From positions 84,154,757 to 84,218,756 of the forward strand of contig NC_080546.1 of assembly GCF_028640845.1 (NCBI RefSeq): DNA of 64,000 nt, in the 5' to 3' direction. Below the pieces are notes generated by a model. That model ran no database searches. It was not told where the DNA came from and was given only the letters and a program-made list of their open reading frames with translations. The stretch comes from Ahaetulla prasina (taxonomy: Eukaryota > Chordata > Lepidosauria > Squamata > Colubridae). The position numbers and the translations under genes were made by a program. Of the stretch, positions 1-10,044 are shown one piece after another. Every line of letters begins with the position of its first letter. Within the stretch, counting starts at the first letter, position 1.

Positions 1-215
1 AAACCAGGAGAATTTCACCCCTGCTCCATACGTGCCCTGCACTTACTTGCATCCAAAACGGGCCACATGGGGACTCCCGTGAGGGGCAGGGTGGGGTGGA
101 TGGGGCCAGCCAGGAGTGGGATTTAGTGGATTCTCTGAACTGCACAGAATTTTAGCTAGAGGTTCTCCCGAACCCCTGCGAACCCCCAGCTGCCCACCCA
201 TGCAGTTATGACTCT
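1..215. repeat. hAT-like interspersed repeat fragments
   Basis: The first 23 bases end in TTTCACCCCTG, the right terminus seen on several hAT-like MITEs in this window (for example 39022-39710). From about 41 the text (CACTTACTTGCATCC, then a GGGCAGGG-rich stretch and a TTCTC-GAAC block) parallels 12541-12690. It is therefore a dispersed repeat and not unique intron. Boundaries are approximate and no target-site duplication could be read because the window starts inside it. Confidence 0.5.
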
Positions 216-466
216 TGTATCACCTCTGCAGTACACATGTTCGTGATCTGCACACTTGGCAAGTGGCTAATATGTATAAATGTTGCAGCATCCAACAGCC
301 ACATAATCAAGATTTGTGACACAGCACCCATCCTCTGGAATATCCTACATCCCTCTCAGGTTGAATTCTGCCACACCTTCCTATCCTTCTATAACAACTC
401 GAAGATCCTGACTATAGTGACTGGCCCTGGGACACAATGGGGGAGTTTAATTCTGGTGGGGGGCGA

Positions 467-821
467 CAGGTAATCCTCGACTTATGACCACAATTGATCT
501 CCAAGTTTCTGTGGCTAACTGAGCCATTCGTTCAATGAGTTTTGCCCCTTTTTAAGACCTTTCTTGCCACAGTTGTTAAGTGAATCACTACAGATGTTAA
601 ATCAATAACACGGTTGTTAAGTGAATCTGGCTTTGCTTGTTGGAAGGTCGCAAAAAGGAGAACACATGACCCCAGGGCTCTACAACCGTCATAAATAAGA
701 ATTTTGATCGTATGACCATAGGGATGCGGCGATGGTCGTAAGTGTGAAAATCAGACCATAAGTCACTTTTTCCATTGTAACTTCGAACGATCACAAACTA
801 TTGTTAGTCGAGGACTACCTG
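467..821. mobile_element. Tigger/mariner-like MITE (CAGGTARTCCTCGACT termini)
   Basis: Terminal inverted repeats are visible: CAGGTAATCCTCGACTTA on the left, and the reverse complement of the right end reads CAGGTAGTCCTCGACTAA. The right end is followed by TA, as for pogo/Tc1-type elements, while the left flank has lost its TA. The interior (GTTAAGTGAATC repeated, CACATGACCCC) recurs at 30075-30383, 50935-51178 and 63306-63480. No transposase is encoded. Confidence 0.65.
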
Positions 822-823
822 TA

Positions 824-1418
824 TTAGAGTGATAGTAAACCCTACCTCCCCGCCCTGTGCTCCCTGCTTCCCTTCACTCTTCTTTTATTCTCACATTACT
901 GTATTTTCATCGTTTATTTTATAGTTTCACTGTTTTGCTACTGTTTATGTTTAGATTTCTTTTCGTTTCTCTGTTTTTACTCTTGTAAAGCTGCTTAGAG
1001 TAGCCCATGGAGAGATAGGCAGCAAATAAATTTAACAAAGAAAAAATAAAGCAACTTCCTAGCTGGCTTCAGACAAGCGATATCAATGGGGTAAATTGGA
1101 TTCACTTGACAATTGAATGTGATTTGCTTAACACCAAACTGGTTCGTTTAATGAACACACTAATTGAGCAAATACAATTCCAGTCCCCTTTGTGATGGTG
1201 ACTTGACACCTACAGTATCTTTGTATTGGCCCAAATATTCAATCCCATTGTTATTTTAAAGTTGTGTCACTGACTTCTATAGGTGTCTTCCATGTCATTG
1301 CAAAATGACATCCTCATAATGAACCCCCTAAACGCTTCAGACAACTTCACTCACTTTGTGAGTTTTGCTATCTCTATCTTTCTTAGGCTTTATATAAATA
1401 TATATAAAACAACGCAGC
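824..1418. other. intron sequence, nothing recognised
   Basis: AT-rich text without a family I recognise. It contains AATAAA-like strings but no convincing reading frame. Confidence 0.5.
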
Positions 1419-1421
1419 CTA

Positions 1422-1427
1422 AGAAAG

Positions 1428-1499
<72 letters not shown>

Positions 1500-1658
1500 T
1501 AAGAGAGACAGAGAGGTAGGTAGGGAGAGAGGTAGGTAGGTAGAGAGATAGAGAGGTAAGTAGATAGATAGATATAAAGATAGATAGATGGATAGATAGG
1601 GAGGGAGGGAGGGAGGGAGGAAGAGAGAGAGAGATGGATGGATGGAGAGGTAGGTAGG

Positions 1659-1733
<75 letters not shown>

Positions 1734-1960
1734 AGAGTAGGTGGGAAGAGATGTTAGGTAGGTAGAGAGAGAGAGAGGTAGAGAGGTAGGTAGATAGATA
1801 TAAAGAAAAATAGATAGATGGATAGATAGGGAGGGAGGGAGAGAGATAAATAGAAGATAAATGGATGGATGGATGGATGGATGGATAGATAGATAGATAG
1901 ATAGAGAGATAGATAGATAGATAGACAGATAATTAGAGAGAGAGAGAGAGAGAGAGAGAT
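1422..1960. repeat. GATA/GGTA/GGGA compound microsatellite (Bkm-type)
   Basis: Long runs of GATA at 1425-1498, 1668-1732 and 1885-1930 alternate with GGTA, GGGA, GGAT and GA runs. The tracts are tetranucleotide-phased over about 540 bp. The long minus-strand frame over this block (serine, leucine, isoleucine, tyrosine only) is an artefact of the repeat. Confidence 0.95.
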
Positions 1961-2103
1961 GCATATATTTATACTTTTATATGGCCACCCATCTCATCAT
2001 CATAACTGAGTAGCTAATGTCAGGTAAAAATCCAACAACAATGTAACAATAAATGCTTAATTGGCAACTGGCAAGTAACTGGAATTAAGGAGAAATTTCC
2101 TAA

Positions 2104-2520
2104 CAGTATCCCAAAGGTGCTTTTTCAAGAGGCAACTGGACTGTCTATTTTTTTTTTCTTTGAAGAAGTCTCGCTTCTCATCCAAGAAGCTTCTTCAGCT
2201 CTGACTGGATGGTGGGGAATGAAAGGATTTATATTCTTTGCAGACAGCAAAGAATATAAATCTGCATTCTTTAAGAGAGAGTCATTAAGGCCACTTGGAG
2301 GTATGTCTGTGTCCTCAGGTTCACCTGAGTAGTGCAAATGGGTGTGGAGCCTTCTTGGAACTGTTGAAAGGAGCTGTGTTGTAGACTGGAGATAGATGAT
2401 GTCATATCCTCCCCCCTGTATTGAAAGAGGGCTGTTCAGTTTTGACATAGACGGCTTCTTTGACCCCTCTTTCAAACCAGTGGTCCTCCCTGTCCAAAAT
2501 GTGGACTTTGCTGTCTTCAA
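2104..2520 (-). mobile_element. Penelope-like element, C-terminal endonuclease remnant
   Basis: Read on the minus strand, the region encodes a degraded C-terminus typical of GIY-YIG-bearing Penelope-like retroelements: a segment ending LKEGSKKPSMSK followed by SIQGGGYDIIYLQS, then a proline/histidine-rich tail. The downstream motif EEASWMRSETSSK matches the repeat arm found at 23890-23960 and 24500-24560. The GIY-YIG core is missing, so this is a 5'-truncated relic. It abuts a CR1 copy at 2521 without a clear duplication. Confidence 0.7.
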
Positions 2521-2935
2521 AGAGCAACAAAGATAATTAGGGGACTGGAGGCTAAAACATATGAAGAACAATTGCAGGAACTGGGTATGTCTAGTTTGAT
2601 GAAAAGAAGGACTAGGGGAGACATGATAGCAGTGTTCCAATATCTCAGGGGTTGCCACAAAGAAGAGGGAGTCAAACTATTCTCCAAAGCACCTGAGAGT
2701 AGAACAAGAAGCAATGGGTGAAAACACATCAAGGAGAGAAGCAACCTAGAACTAAGGAGAGACTTCCTGACAGTTAGAACAATTAATCAGTGGAACAACT
2801 TGCCTCCAGAAGTTGTGATTGCTCCAACACTGGAAGATCTTAAGAAAATGTTGGATAACCATTTGTCTGAAGTGATGTAGGATTTCCTGCCTAAGCAAGG
2901 GGTTGGACTAGAAGACCTCCAGGGTCCCTTCCAAT
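2521..2935 (+). mobile_element. CR1 LINE, 3' end
   Basis: The text matches the CR1 ORF2 C-terminus and 3' UTR shared by at least eight copies in this window: landmarks are AGAGCAACAAAGAT, ATGAAGAACAATTGCAGGAA, AGAAGTTGTGATTGCTCCAACA and GGTTGGACTAGAAGACCTCC. The encoded frame has a stop, so the copy is dead. The element ends in TTCTATTCT and passes straight into the pentanucleotide array that follows. Confidence 0.9.
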
Positions 2936-3292
2936 TCTATTCTATTCTATTCTATTCTATTCTATTCTATTCTATTCTATTCTACTCTACTCTACTCTAC
3001 TCTACACTACTTTACTCTATCTACTCTACTCTACTCTATTCTAGTCCTTATTTCATTTCATTTCATTTCTATTCTATTCTATTCTATTCTATTCTATTCT
3101 ATTCTATTCTATTCTATTCTATTCTATTCTACTCTACTCTACTCTACTCTACTCTACACTACTCTACTCTACTCTACTCTATCTACTCTACTCTACTCTA
3201 TTCTAGTCCTTATTTCTATTCTATTCTATTCTATTCTATTCTATTCTATTCTATTCTATTCTATTCTATTCTATTCTATTCTATTCTATTCA
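2936..3292. repeat. (ATTCT)n / (ACTCT)n pentanucleotide array
   Basis: About 355 bp of TATTC units with blocks of TACTC. An internal segment is repeated: a CTACTCTA block ending in ATTCTAGTCCTTATTTC occurs twice, about 160 bp apart. The array grows from the CR1 tail, the microsatellite-seeding pattern reported for snake CR1-L3 LINEs. Confidence 0.95.
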
Positions 3293-3668
3293 AAACAGTG
3301 TCATCTATCTGCAGACTATAACACAGTCCTTTCAACAATTCCAAGAAGGCTCCTTAAAAGTTCTTAAATCTCCCCTGGCATTTTGAGAAAAACCCCTGCA
3401 AATCTGTAAAAATTTGCAAAAACAACTCTGCGATGAACTCAAAATTCCAATGGAGGCCTAAGTACATCGTTGACGTTATACTAACCACAGTCCCATAGCT
3501 GTTGTGAGTTTCCAGCTGTTGAGTGGGGGGGGCTCAACTGTGTTTTATCAGATGCATATATATATATATATTTTAAAAAACTAAATAAGTAAATAATAGA
3601 AATGATTAAGAGTGGCGTTCTCCAAGGCCTTACTTTTCAAGTGACATCCAGAATCTTTTCTTTTGCAG
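3293..3668 (+). other. PCDH7: upstream intron with splice acceptor
   Basis: Intron leading into the coding exon. The last 20 bases are pyrimidine-rich and end in TTTTCTTTTGCAG at 3656-3668, a strong acceptor. A short (AT)n lies near 3557-3572. No other feature is seen. Confidence 0.7.
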
Positions 3669-3885
3669 CCGTTCCGTAGAGTGACGTTTTCAGTTGTGAG
3701 TCAGCCTCAAGACCCACATCAAGGGTCTTTGCAGAGTTGCTATGACAGCGGTCTGGAGGAATCTGAAACGCCAAGCAGTAAGAGTTCTTCAGGGCCAAGG
3801 CTGGGTGCCCTTCCACTCCCAGAGGACAACTACGAAAGGACAACGCCGGATGGCAGTGTTGGTGAGGCAGAGCATATGGAAAATG
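3669..3885 (+). CDS. PCDH7: protocadherin-7 cytoplasmic exon (CM3 / PP1-docking region)
   Basis: This is the only host exon I can support. It is 217 bp: 72 codons read in frame from CCG at 3669, plus one base, so it ends in phase 1. The peptide starts PFRRVTFSVV, continues through SCYDSGLEESETPSS and LPLPEDNYERTTPDG, and ends GEAEHMEN. RRVTF is the conserved CM3 motif of delta1-protocadherins, known to bind protein phosphatase 1 alpha. The other stretches match the PCDH7 tail (PCDH1 is close but differs around the DNYERTTPDGSVGEAEHM segment; PCDH9 and PCDH11 diverge right after RRVTF). The acceptor TTTTGCAG precedes it and ATG|GTAGGG is the donor at 3886. PCDH7 is a membrane adhesion protein; this part lies in the cytosol and is present only in long-tail isoforms. 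The frame stays open past 3885 by chance, but the protein match stops exactly there. The remaining exons lie outside the window. Assignment to the delta1 family is firm; PCDH7 over PCDH1 rests on remembered family sequences. Confidence 0.88.
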
Positions 3886-4177
3886 GTAGGGGCAAACACA
3901 ACACTCACAACACTCCAATTTGCAGTAGGGAGCCCATGCCCAGTAGACTTGGCAAGAGGTCAGTTGGAAGAAAAGGGGGATGGGCGTTGACCGAGAATTT
4001 CAATCAATATGATGGCTTGCTTCCAAATGGGAGGCTTTACTGATCCCTATTGATGTCTGGATTGGCAGGTATAAAGTTAGATTTTAACCCAGTTTGGACT
4101 TACTGGACAGAAAGGTAGAGTCTAAATTAAACCAGTACCACTGCTACGAATAATAATTGCCTAACCATCTGCACATA
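3886..4177 (+). other. PCDH7: start of downstream intron
   Basis: Begins with the donor GTAGGG. The reading frame runs on to a stop at about 4041, but codons after 3885 no longer match protocadherins, so I read this as intron. No repeats are recognised. Confidence 0.6.
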
Positions 4178-4314
4178 CCGTGTTTCCCCAAAAATAAGAC
4201 CCTGTCTTATATATATTTTTGAACCCTGAAATAAGCTCTTGGCCTTATTGCCATGGGCTCAAAAGCCCGATTGGGCTTATTATCAGGGGATGTTTTATTT
4301 TGGGGGAAACAGGA
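4178..4314. mobile_element. TA-flanked MITE (CCGTGTTTCCCC termini)
   Basis: Bounded by TA dinucleotides. The left end is CCGTGTTTCCCCAAAAATAAGACC and the right end is TTTTATTTTGGGGGAAACAGG, imperfect inverted repeats. Related copies are at 9243-9521 and 57635-57900. It is a short non-autonomous DNA element of mariner/Tc1 type by its TA flanks. Confidence 0.65.
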
Positions 4315-4390
4315 TAGCTTTCACTGGGTTGGGGTGTGCTTCACTTACGACTGCATTAAGCTGATAATATTTTAACTGACAACATCAAGA

Positions 4391-4421
4391 CAGTGTGTGT
4401 GTGCGGGGGGGGGGGGGGTTA
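4391..4421. repeat. (GT)n followed by a poly-G run
   Basis: TGTGTGTGTGCG runs into about 14 consecutive G residues. Confidence 0.9.
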
Positions 4422-4547
4422 AAAAGAATTAAAAAAGCATTGCTGCCATAATCTCCTAAAGCTAGGGGAAAAAATCAATATATATAACCTGGTTAAAAAC
4501 AAAACAAAACTGAAGAGAAGATCTATTTCCTTTACATATATATATGT

Positions 4548-5174
4548 AAAGAAGGAAGGAAGGAAGGAAGGAAGGAAGGAAGGAAGGAAGGAAGGAAGGA
4601 AGGAAGGAAGGGGGAATGGGAGGAAGGGAAGGAGGGAGGAGATGGGAAGGAAGGGAGGAAGGAAGGACAGAAATGGGAATGAGAGGAAGGAAGGAAGGAA
4701 GGAAGGAAGGAAGGAAGGAAGGAAGGAAGGAAGGGGGAATGGGAGGAAGGGAAGGAGGGAGGAGATGGGAAGGAAGGGAGGAAGGAAGGACAGAAATGGG
4801 AATGAGAGGAAGGGAGGGAGGGAGGAAGGAAGGAAGGAAGGGAGGAAGGAAGGAAGTGGGAATGAGAGTAAGGAAGGAGGAGGAGATGGAAGGAAGGAGG
4901 AAGGAAGGACAGAAATGGGAATGAGAGGAAGGAAGGAAGGAAGGAAGGAAGGAAGGAAGGAAGGAAGGAAGGAAGTGGGAATGAGAGGAAGGGAAGGAGG
5001 GAGGAGATGGGAAGGAAGGGAGGAAGGAAGGACAGAAATGGGAATGAGAGGAAGGAAGGAAGGAAGGAAGGAAGGAAGGAAGGGGAATGAGAGGAAGGGA
5101 AAGAGGGAGGAGATGGGAAGGAAGGGAGGAAGGAAGGAAGGACAGAAATGGGAATGAGAGGAAGGAAGGAAGGA

Positions 5175-5212
<38 letters not shown>
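4548..5212. repeat. GGAA higher-order minisatellite with (GA)n end
   Basis: A purine array about 660 bp long. GGAA runs of variable length alternate with a fixed block containing GACAGAAATGGGAATGAGAG. That block starts at 4666, 4789, 4908, 5031 and 5141, giving a 110-123 bp higher-order unit. The array ends in (GA)n at 5179-5212. Both strands yield long spurious frames (proline/serine/leucine or glycine/arginine/lysine/glutamate) that are not genes. Confidence 0.95.
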
Positions 5213-5216
<4 letters not shown>

Positions 5217-7597
5217 CACGTACTGTTTTTTTTTTCTATTATAATTCTCTTAATCATCATTACATTAAAGAGGTCCAGCATTAGCGAGACAAAAATAATT
5301 GTCCTTCAAAGATTATTGTCTTTGCAAAGACTGTGTGGGCACTTCCTGCGACCCACAAGATACAGTTATCTGCACATACTGAATAAAATGCTTGTGGTAC
5401 CGGGTGAACTCAACAAATTCAGGGATTCTAATGGAATCCAGAATTCCAGAATAAAGCATGAAGTGACTTGTACACCTCAGTGACAACGGCCAGAGCATTC
5501 ATTCCCCTGGTCGTACAACGGTATTAATTCACGCCAGATTCCATGAATGCTGCATTATTTAAAAGGAATGACAACTGTCCAGTTTTCTTTTAGCTTTTTG
5601 CAGCTGTTGTAGAAGGGCGAAAAATAATAATAATAATAATAATCAGAACATCTCATTTCAAACCTGAAATTATTGATCTCAGGAACACAATTGCAAATAT
5701 TTTGTTCCCCCCCCCCCGTATTTATTCTTTTTTGTTTGTTTGTTTCTAGAACAAAAGAAACTTTTGCTGGGGTCTTGGATCATTTGGGGATGCGGGTAGA
5801 GAAAGGCATAACATAATTTTAAAATTCGCCATTTACTTTCTGATGCATTTTTAACCCTTCACTTCTATACGAGTCTATCCTTGTTTTCTCCCGCCCCTCC
5901 TTCCTTTTTTTTTTCTTCCTTGCCTTGATCTGAATTTTTCTGAATTAAATTACAATGAATTTTATTTCCGTAGCGGCAACACGAGCTATTGAAAGAAACC
6001 GTGCAGGGAAATTATAACAAACGAAACAAGCGTGTAAATGAGAAAACGGCCGGGGCTGAAGAATTAGATAGTTTTGTTTTCCTTTAGAGAAGTTTCTATC
6101 AATAGTTAATGGATTGATTAATTAGAGCTGAAATAGACCCATCAATGAAATCATAGCAACATTTGAGAGAGGGTAGAAGAGAAACTCTTTAATACAAGGG
6201 TGAAAAATGGCTACTAGCATTACCCTTTCCTCAGCAAACACGTAAGAAGTGTTGCCTGTTTCCATGGGGTTTTATTATATTGCTTATTGGTGAAGTAAAT
6301 TTTGTTGGGAAAAAAGGGGGGGAACCCTCCTAGTTTAGTTAGTAACGCAAGGTTCATAGGAGAGTTGAAAGATCCCCCCTTAAATTCAAAATTAAATAAC
6401 TCTTTTCGGTAATGCTTTTTAATGCCTCACAGTTACAGTGTTTGCAACTTTTATGATCTGTTTATGACTCAGCCATGCTGGCAATTGTATGTACCCTTCC
6501 CTTCTCTGTGTCTTAACGTTGGGAGTTACGCTATTGCAATGAAAACCAGTAAATCAAGAACGTATTACTCTCCCACTTATCTTCCCATCTGGCTGTCAAT
6601 TTACAACAGGCTGGTGTGGAATGCAGAACGGGGTAGACTTAATGCGATAGCCAGAGTAACAAGGTAGTACGGTCATCTTAACTCGGTGGAATTCCCACCG
6701 AGGGTGTATATAGGGTCAAACAAACAGGAACCCAGAGGCAGAAATAAGAGATGTGGCCATACACAGACTGAGGTCAAGGGCAGATTTGAGAGAATCCATT
6801 TCATTATTTGATGTGTTGTGATGCCCAGAGTGCTAGTCTGTTTCTTCTCCAGAAAAGAGAGATTAATTGGCCTCTCCTCCAGCTGAGAGGTCAGCAGATC
6901 ATTTTCAGGTTGCACAGAAGATATCCATACCGGTGATTTACAGCATCACCCGAAAGTCAACATGGCAATGCAAAGCCTTCTGCATTAGGGATACATCACT
7001 GGTTGACTCTTCATGTCACCCCAAGGTTAGCTGACAGTAGTCCAGGCCAGGCCTGAGAGGTAAAGTGAGATCTTTTCTCACTTTATCCAAACCAGGCAGG
7101 TTAGATGACTGCAGAATCCAGAGTGCTAAAAGGAGGAGGCTGTGATCTGGTCAGTTTTCTCATTTCTTCCTCCAGTGATCGTTCACATGAACGAGTGACT
7201 TATATCAGGGCGTATCTAATTGTAACCTACAGTGGTTTGCAATCCATTTTGTGCGTAAGTGAGCTACCCACAGATCCATATGACCCTAATAGATAGTCAC
7301 CTCTGGGCTCTCCCAAGTGTTGCGACTGGCGAGCCCAATTTAATTCAGATCGTCAACTAAGCAGCATTGACTTAGAAGCCAATTAAGTGGGAGGATAAAT
7401 GCTACAGAACGGAATTTCAGATGTCTCAACAAGGGCCAAGGTCTCCAGGTAAATAAGACAGGTGACACCATTGGTAATTCACACCGTAGCTCTCTGCATT
7501 TTAAGAAGGAGCGCGAAAATAAACTGACATGGATTGCTGCAATTTTTGTTTCCCTATATATGGATGTAGTAGTATATTTTCCTATGGTATTCATGGA
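5213..7597. other. low-repeat intron block
   Basis: The longest stretch here with little recognisable repeat. Small items: (AAT)n at 5621-5642, a C-run at 5706-5717, and a 21-bp near-palindrome CTCGGTGG-AATTC-CCACCGAG at 6682-6702. The part around 5930-6180 has balanced composition and ATTA-rich homeodomain-like sites and could be a conserved non-coding element. No believable gene is seen. Confidence 0.5.
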
Positions 7598-7604
7598 TGG
7601 ATGA

Positions 7605-7665
<61 letters not shown>

Positions 7666-7691
7666 GACAGACAGACAGACAGACAGACAGC
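7598..7691. repeat. (GATA)n-(ACAG)n microsatellite
   Basis: Short GATA/GATG units lead into about 20 copies of ACAG/GACA. Confidence 0.95.
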
Positions 7692-7704
7692 AGATACTAT
7701 AAAA

Positions 7705-8084
7705 GCATGATGGCGAACCTATGGCATGCCTGCCACAAGTGGCACGCAGTGCCATCTCTGCGGGCATGTGAGCCGACACCCTAGTCAACTCCACCGCGCA
7801 TGCCCACACACCTCCCACCAGCCAGCTGATTTGCGTGTCTCTGCCAGGAGACGCACGCACGTGCTCAGGGTGGTGGGGGTCGCACACGCATGCATAGGGG
7901 TGTGGGAGGGTGCAGCACCCCCCGTGCCCTGTTTTTGGTTCCAGGAGGCTTCAGGGAGGCCTGCTAGCACAAAAATAGGGGTCGCATGTACATGCAACGG
8001 GGGGCAGGGCCTACGAGAGGCATTGCATTATGGGTGTCGGCACGCGCTTTCGGCACCCGCGGGAAAAAAGGTTCGCCATTATTG
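7705..8084. mobile_element. hAT-4 MITE (GATGGCGAACC termini)
   Basis: The left end reads CATGATGGCGAACCTATGGCA. The right end reads AAAAAGGTTCGCCATTATTG, its inverted partner. Flanks CTATAAAA and CTATAGGA are a decayed 8-bp target duplication (6 of 8). A second copy with a perfect 8-bp duplication is at 58298-58696. The interior is CpG- and GC-rich with no transposase. Confidence 0.75.
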
Positions 8085-8092
8085 CTATAGGA

Positions 8093-8950
8093 AATAGCAG
8101 GCTGAGCTGGAGGGAGGGGTCAAGTGTATCATAAGTCAAGAGTCCCTGCGGTGCCCGCAGGCAGATCTAAATCCAGCCCACCTTGAATGTCTTTCTTATC
8201 CCCCGCTCTTTTCCCTTGACTGTTAGTTGACCGGGTTCTTGTAGAAAGCTGAAGCTTGCAATGATTCTTTATGCTCATTTGAACTGCCTGAATCTCCTGA
8301 TTTCCTTAGCGCTTGACACACACAAGTATATATCGTAGCAGGTTTGCAAATATCGTTGATACTGTGATGACAAGGAACATCAAGAAGACACAGTCTTTTT
8401 GAAGGGTTAACCCAATCACTGATAATGACGTGCAGATGATGAGCACAGCCTTAAATCATCATCATCATCCACGATATTAAGAACATGATTTAATTAATTA
8501 TAGTTAATTTAATGCCTGATGGGGAAAATGGAGATGCCCCAACATTTGGCCAGTGTTTCTCTTATCGAAACGTCTCAAGAGACACTGAATTAATACATTG
8601 ACATAGATAGCCAACAGCTCACCAACTGGAGTTTCCCCTTAGAAAATCAAGATCTTTTTGTAACTTTCTGGACCATGCAATTAAATCAAAAAGAAAAAAG
8701 AAAAAAAAAGAAATGACAATGTTCATTGAACTTTCATGCCTATGACAAATTGAGTGATTTTGCTCAAGCTGCAAGTCTGTTCCCTTTTCAACAGCTTCTG
8801 ATATCCATCCGTCTCCAAAACCTCATTATTGTATACTTAAAGTAGCATAATTTGATTCCCTGCTTGGAATATCAAAAACTGGTATGACAAAATCACAATT
8901 CCTTCAAAACTCTACTTCCAGTAATTCTGGATGATGCTATCCTGCAGCTA

Positions 8951-8956
<6 letters not shown>
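8093..8956. other. intron, nothing recognised
   Basis: Unique-looking sequence. A short (ATC)n lies at 8457-8468 and an A-rich tract at 8688-8712. No supported gene or element. Confidence 0.5.
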
Positions 8957-9034
<78 letters not shown>

Positions 9035-9186
9035 CCTCCCTCTACCCCTTCCCCCTTCTCTATCTCTATCTATCTACTTACACACAAATCTTCATCTCCA
9101 TCTCTATCCATCCATCCATCCATCCATCCATCCATCCAGCCAGCCAGCCAGCCAACCAACCAACCAACCAACCAACCAACCAACCA

Positions 9187-9229
<43 letters not shown>

Positions 9230-9242
9230 ATCTATCTATCTA
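8957..9242. repeat. (CT)n and mixed tetranucleotide microsatellite cluster
   Basis: (CT)n at 8956-9031 passes through CTAT, CATC, CAGC, CAAC, TGTC and CTAT blocks, six different motifs phased one after another. The motifs differ by single substitutions, which suggests serial mutation and expansion of one tract. Confidence 0.95.
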
Positions 9243-9521
9243 CTGTGTTTCCCTGAAAACAAGACCCTGTCTTATATTTGACCATATTTTTGGGGAAGTC
9301 TTATTATTTTGGGACGCGTGGAGCAAGACGGAGCTCCTCTTGCCTTCTTACCTGATTTCCGGCTCTGTCTCTCTAACCCTAACTAGAGGAAATGGCAGGG
9401 ACTGGCTGTGCATGCATTTCAGAGAGGGCTTATTTTGGGGGAGGGCTTATTTTAGTGCATGCGCTCAAAAGCCCAATTGGACTTATTATCAGGAGATGTC
9501 TTATTTTGGGGGGAAACAGGG
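9243..9521. mobile_element. TA-flanked MITE (CTGTGTTTCCC termini)
   Basis: TA flanks at 9241-9242 and 9522-9523. The left end is CTGTGTTTCCCTGAAAACAAGACC and the right end TCTTATTTTGGGGGGAAACAGG. Its interior shares TCTTATATTTG and CAAAAGCCCAATTGG with the 4178-4314 copy. It is wedged between two microsatellites. Confidence 0.65.
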
Positions 9522-9523
9522 TA

Positions 9524-9545
9524 TCTATGTATCTATGTATCTATC

Positions 9546-9605
<60 letters not shown>

Positions 9606-9650
9606 GCACACACACACACACACGTGTGTATGTGTGTGTGTGTGTGTTTG
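9524..9650. repeat. (ATCT)n-(CA)n-(TG)n microsatellite
   Basis: ATCT units to 9605, then CA and TG dinucleotide runs meeting at CACGTGTG. Confidence 0.95.
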
Positions 9651-10044
9651 TGACTGAGTGACTCATTCCTTCTCTTCCTCCCACAATTTAACTTCAGTTT
9701 TTAAACTCCCTTGTCCTGACCTTAAGGAAAATCTATATGCTGAATGATCTGCTTAGCATCATCTTTGTATTAAAGAATTACCATGAGCATCGAAAGCAGC
9801 TCACTTGATTGGAATCACAGCAGGGTGTCTGTGGCATGGGAAATTTTGCAGGAAAACACGAGTGTGAATACATGGGTACACACCCATGTGCTTAGAGAAG
9901 CAATCTGACGCTTAATCGTTGCAACTTCAAATATTTACTGTTTAATTTTTGTCCAGTATGAAAAGGCTCAGTTATAATCAGTTGATGGAGTTATAATTAG
10001 TTGATGGAGATAGGTCTTGGATTTAAAATTTAGAAAGCAATTTC
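9651..10044. other. intron, nothing recognised
   Basis: No repeat family or frame that I can support. Confidence 0.45.

Noticed and set aside
1419..1964. 181-codon minus-strand frame
   Set aside because: Pure by-product of GATA-type repeats; only Ser, Leu, Ile, Tyr and Pro, no other support.
3742..3990. Second plus-strand frame over the PCDH7 exon
   Set aside because: Out of frame with the protocadherin match and crosses the donor site.
3886..4043. Continuation of the PCDH7 frame to a stop
   Set aside because: Protein match ends exactly at the GT donor; the extra codons look like intron read-through, though a short alternative tail cannot be excluded from sequence alone.
4419..5284. Long frames on both strands (up to 266 codons)
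   Set aside because: GGAA array translated in several frames; all are low complexity.
7598..7691. CRISPR-like array (also other tandem arrays in the window)
   Set aside because: Units are 4-5 bp with no spacers, and the genome is a vertebrate.
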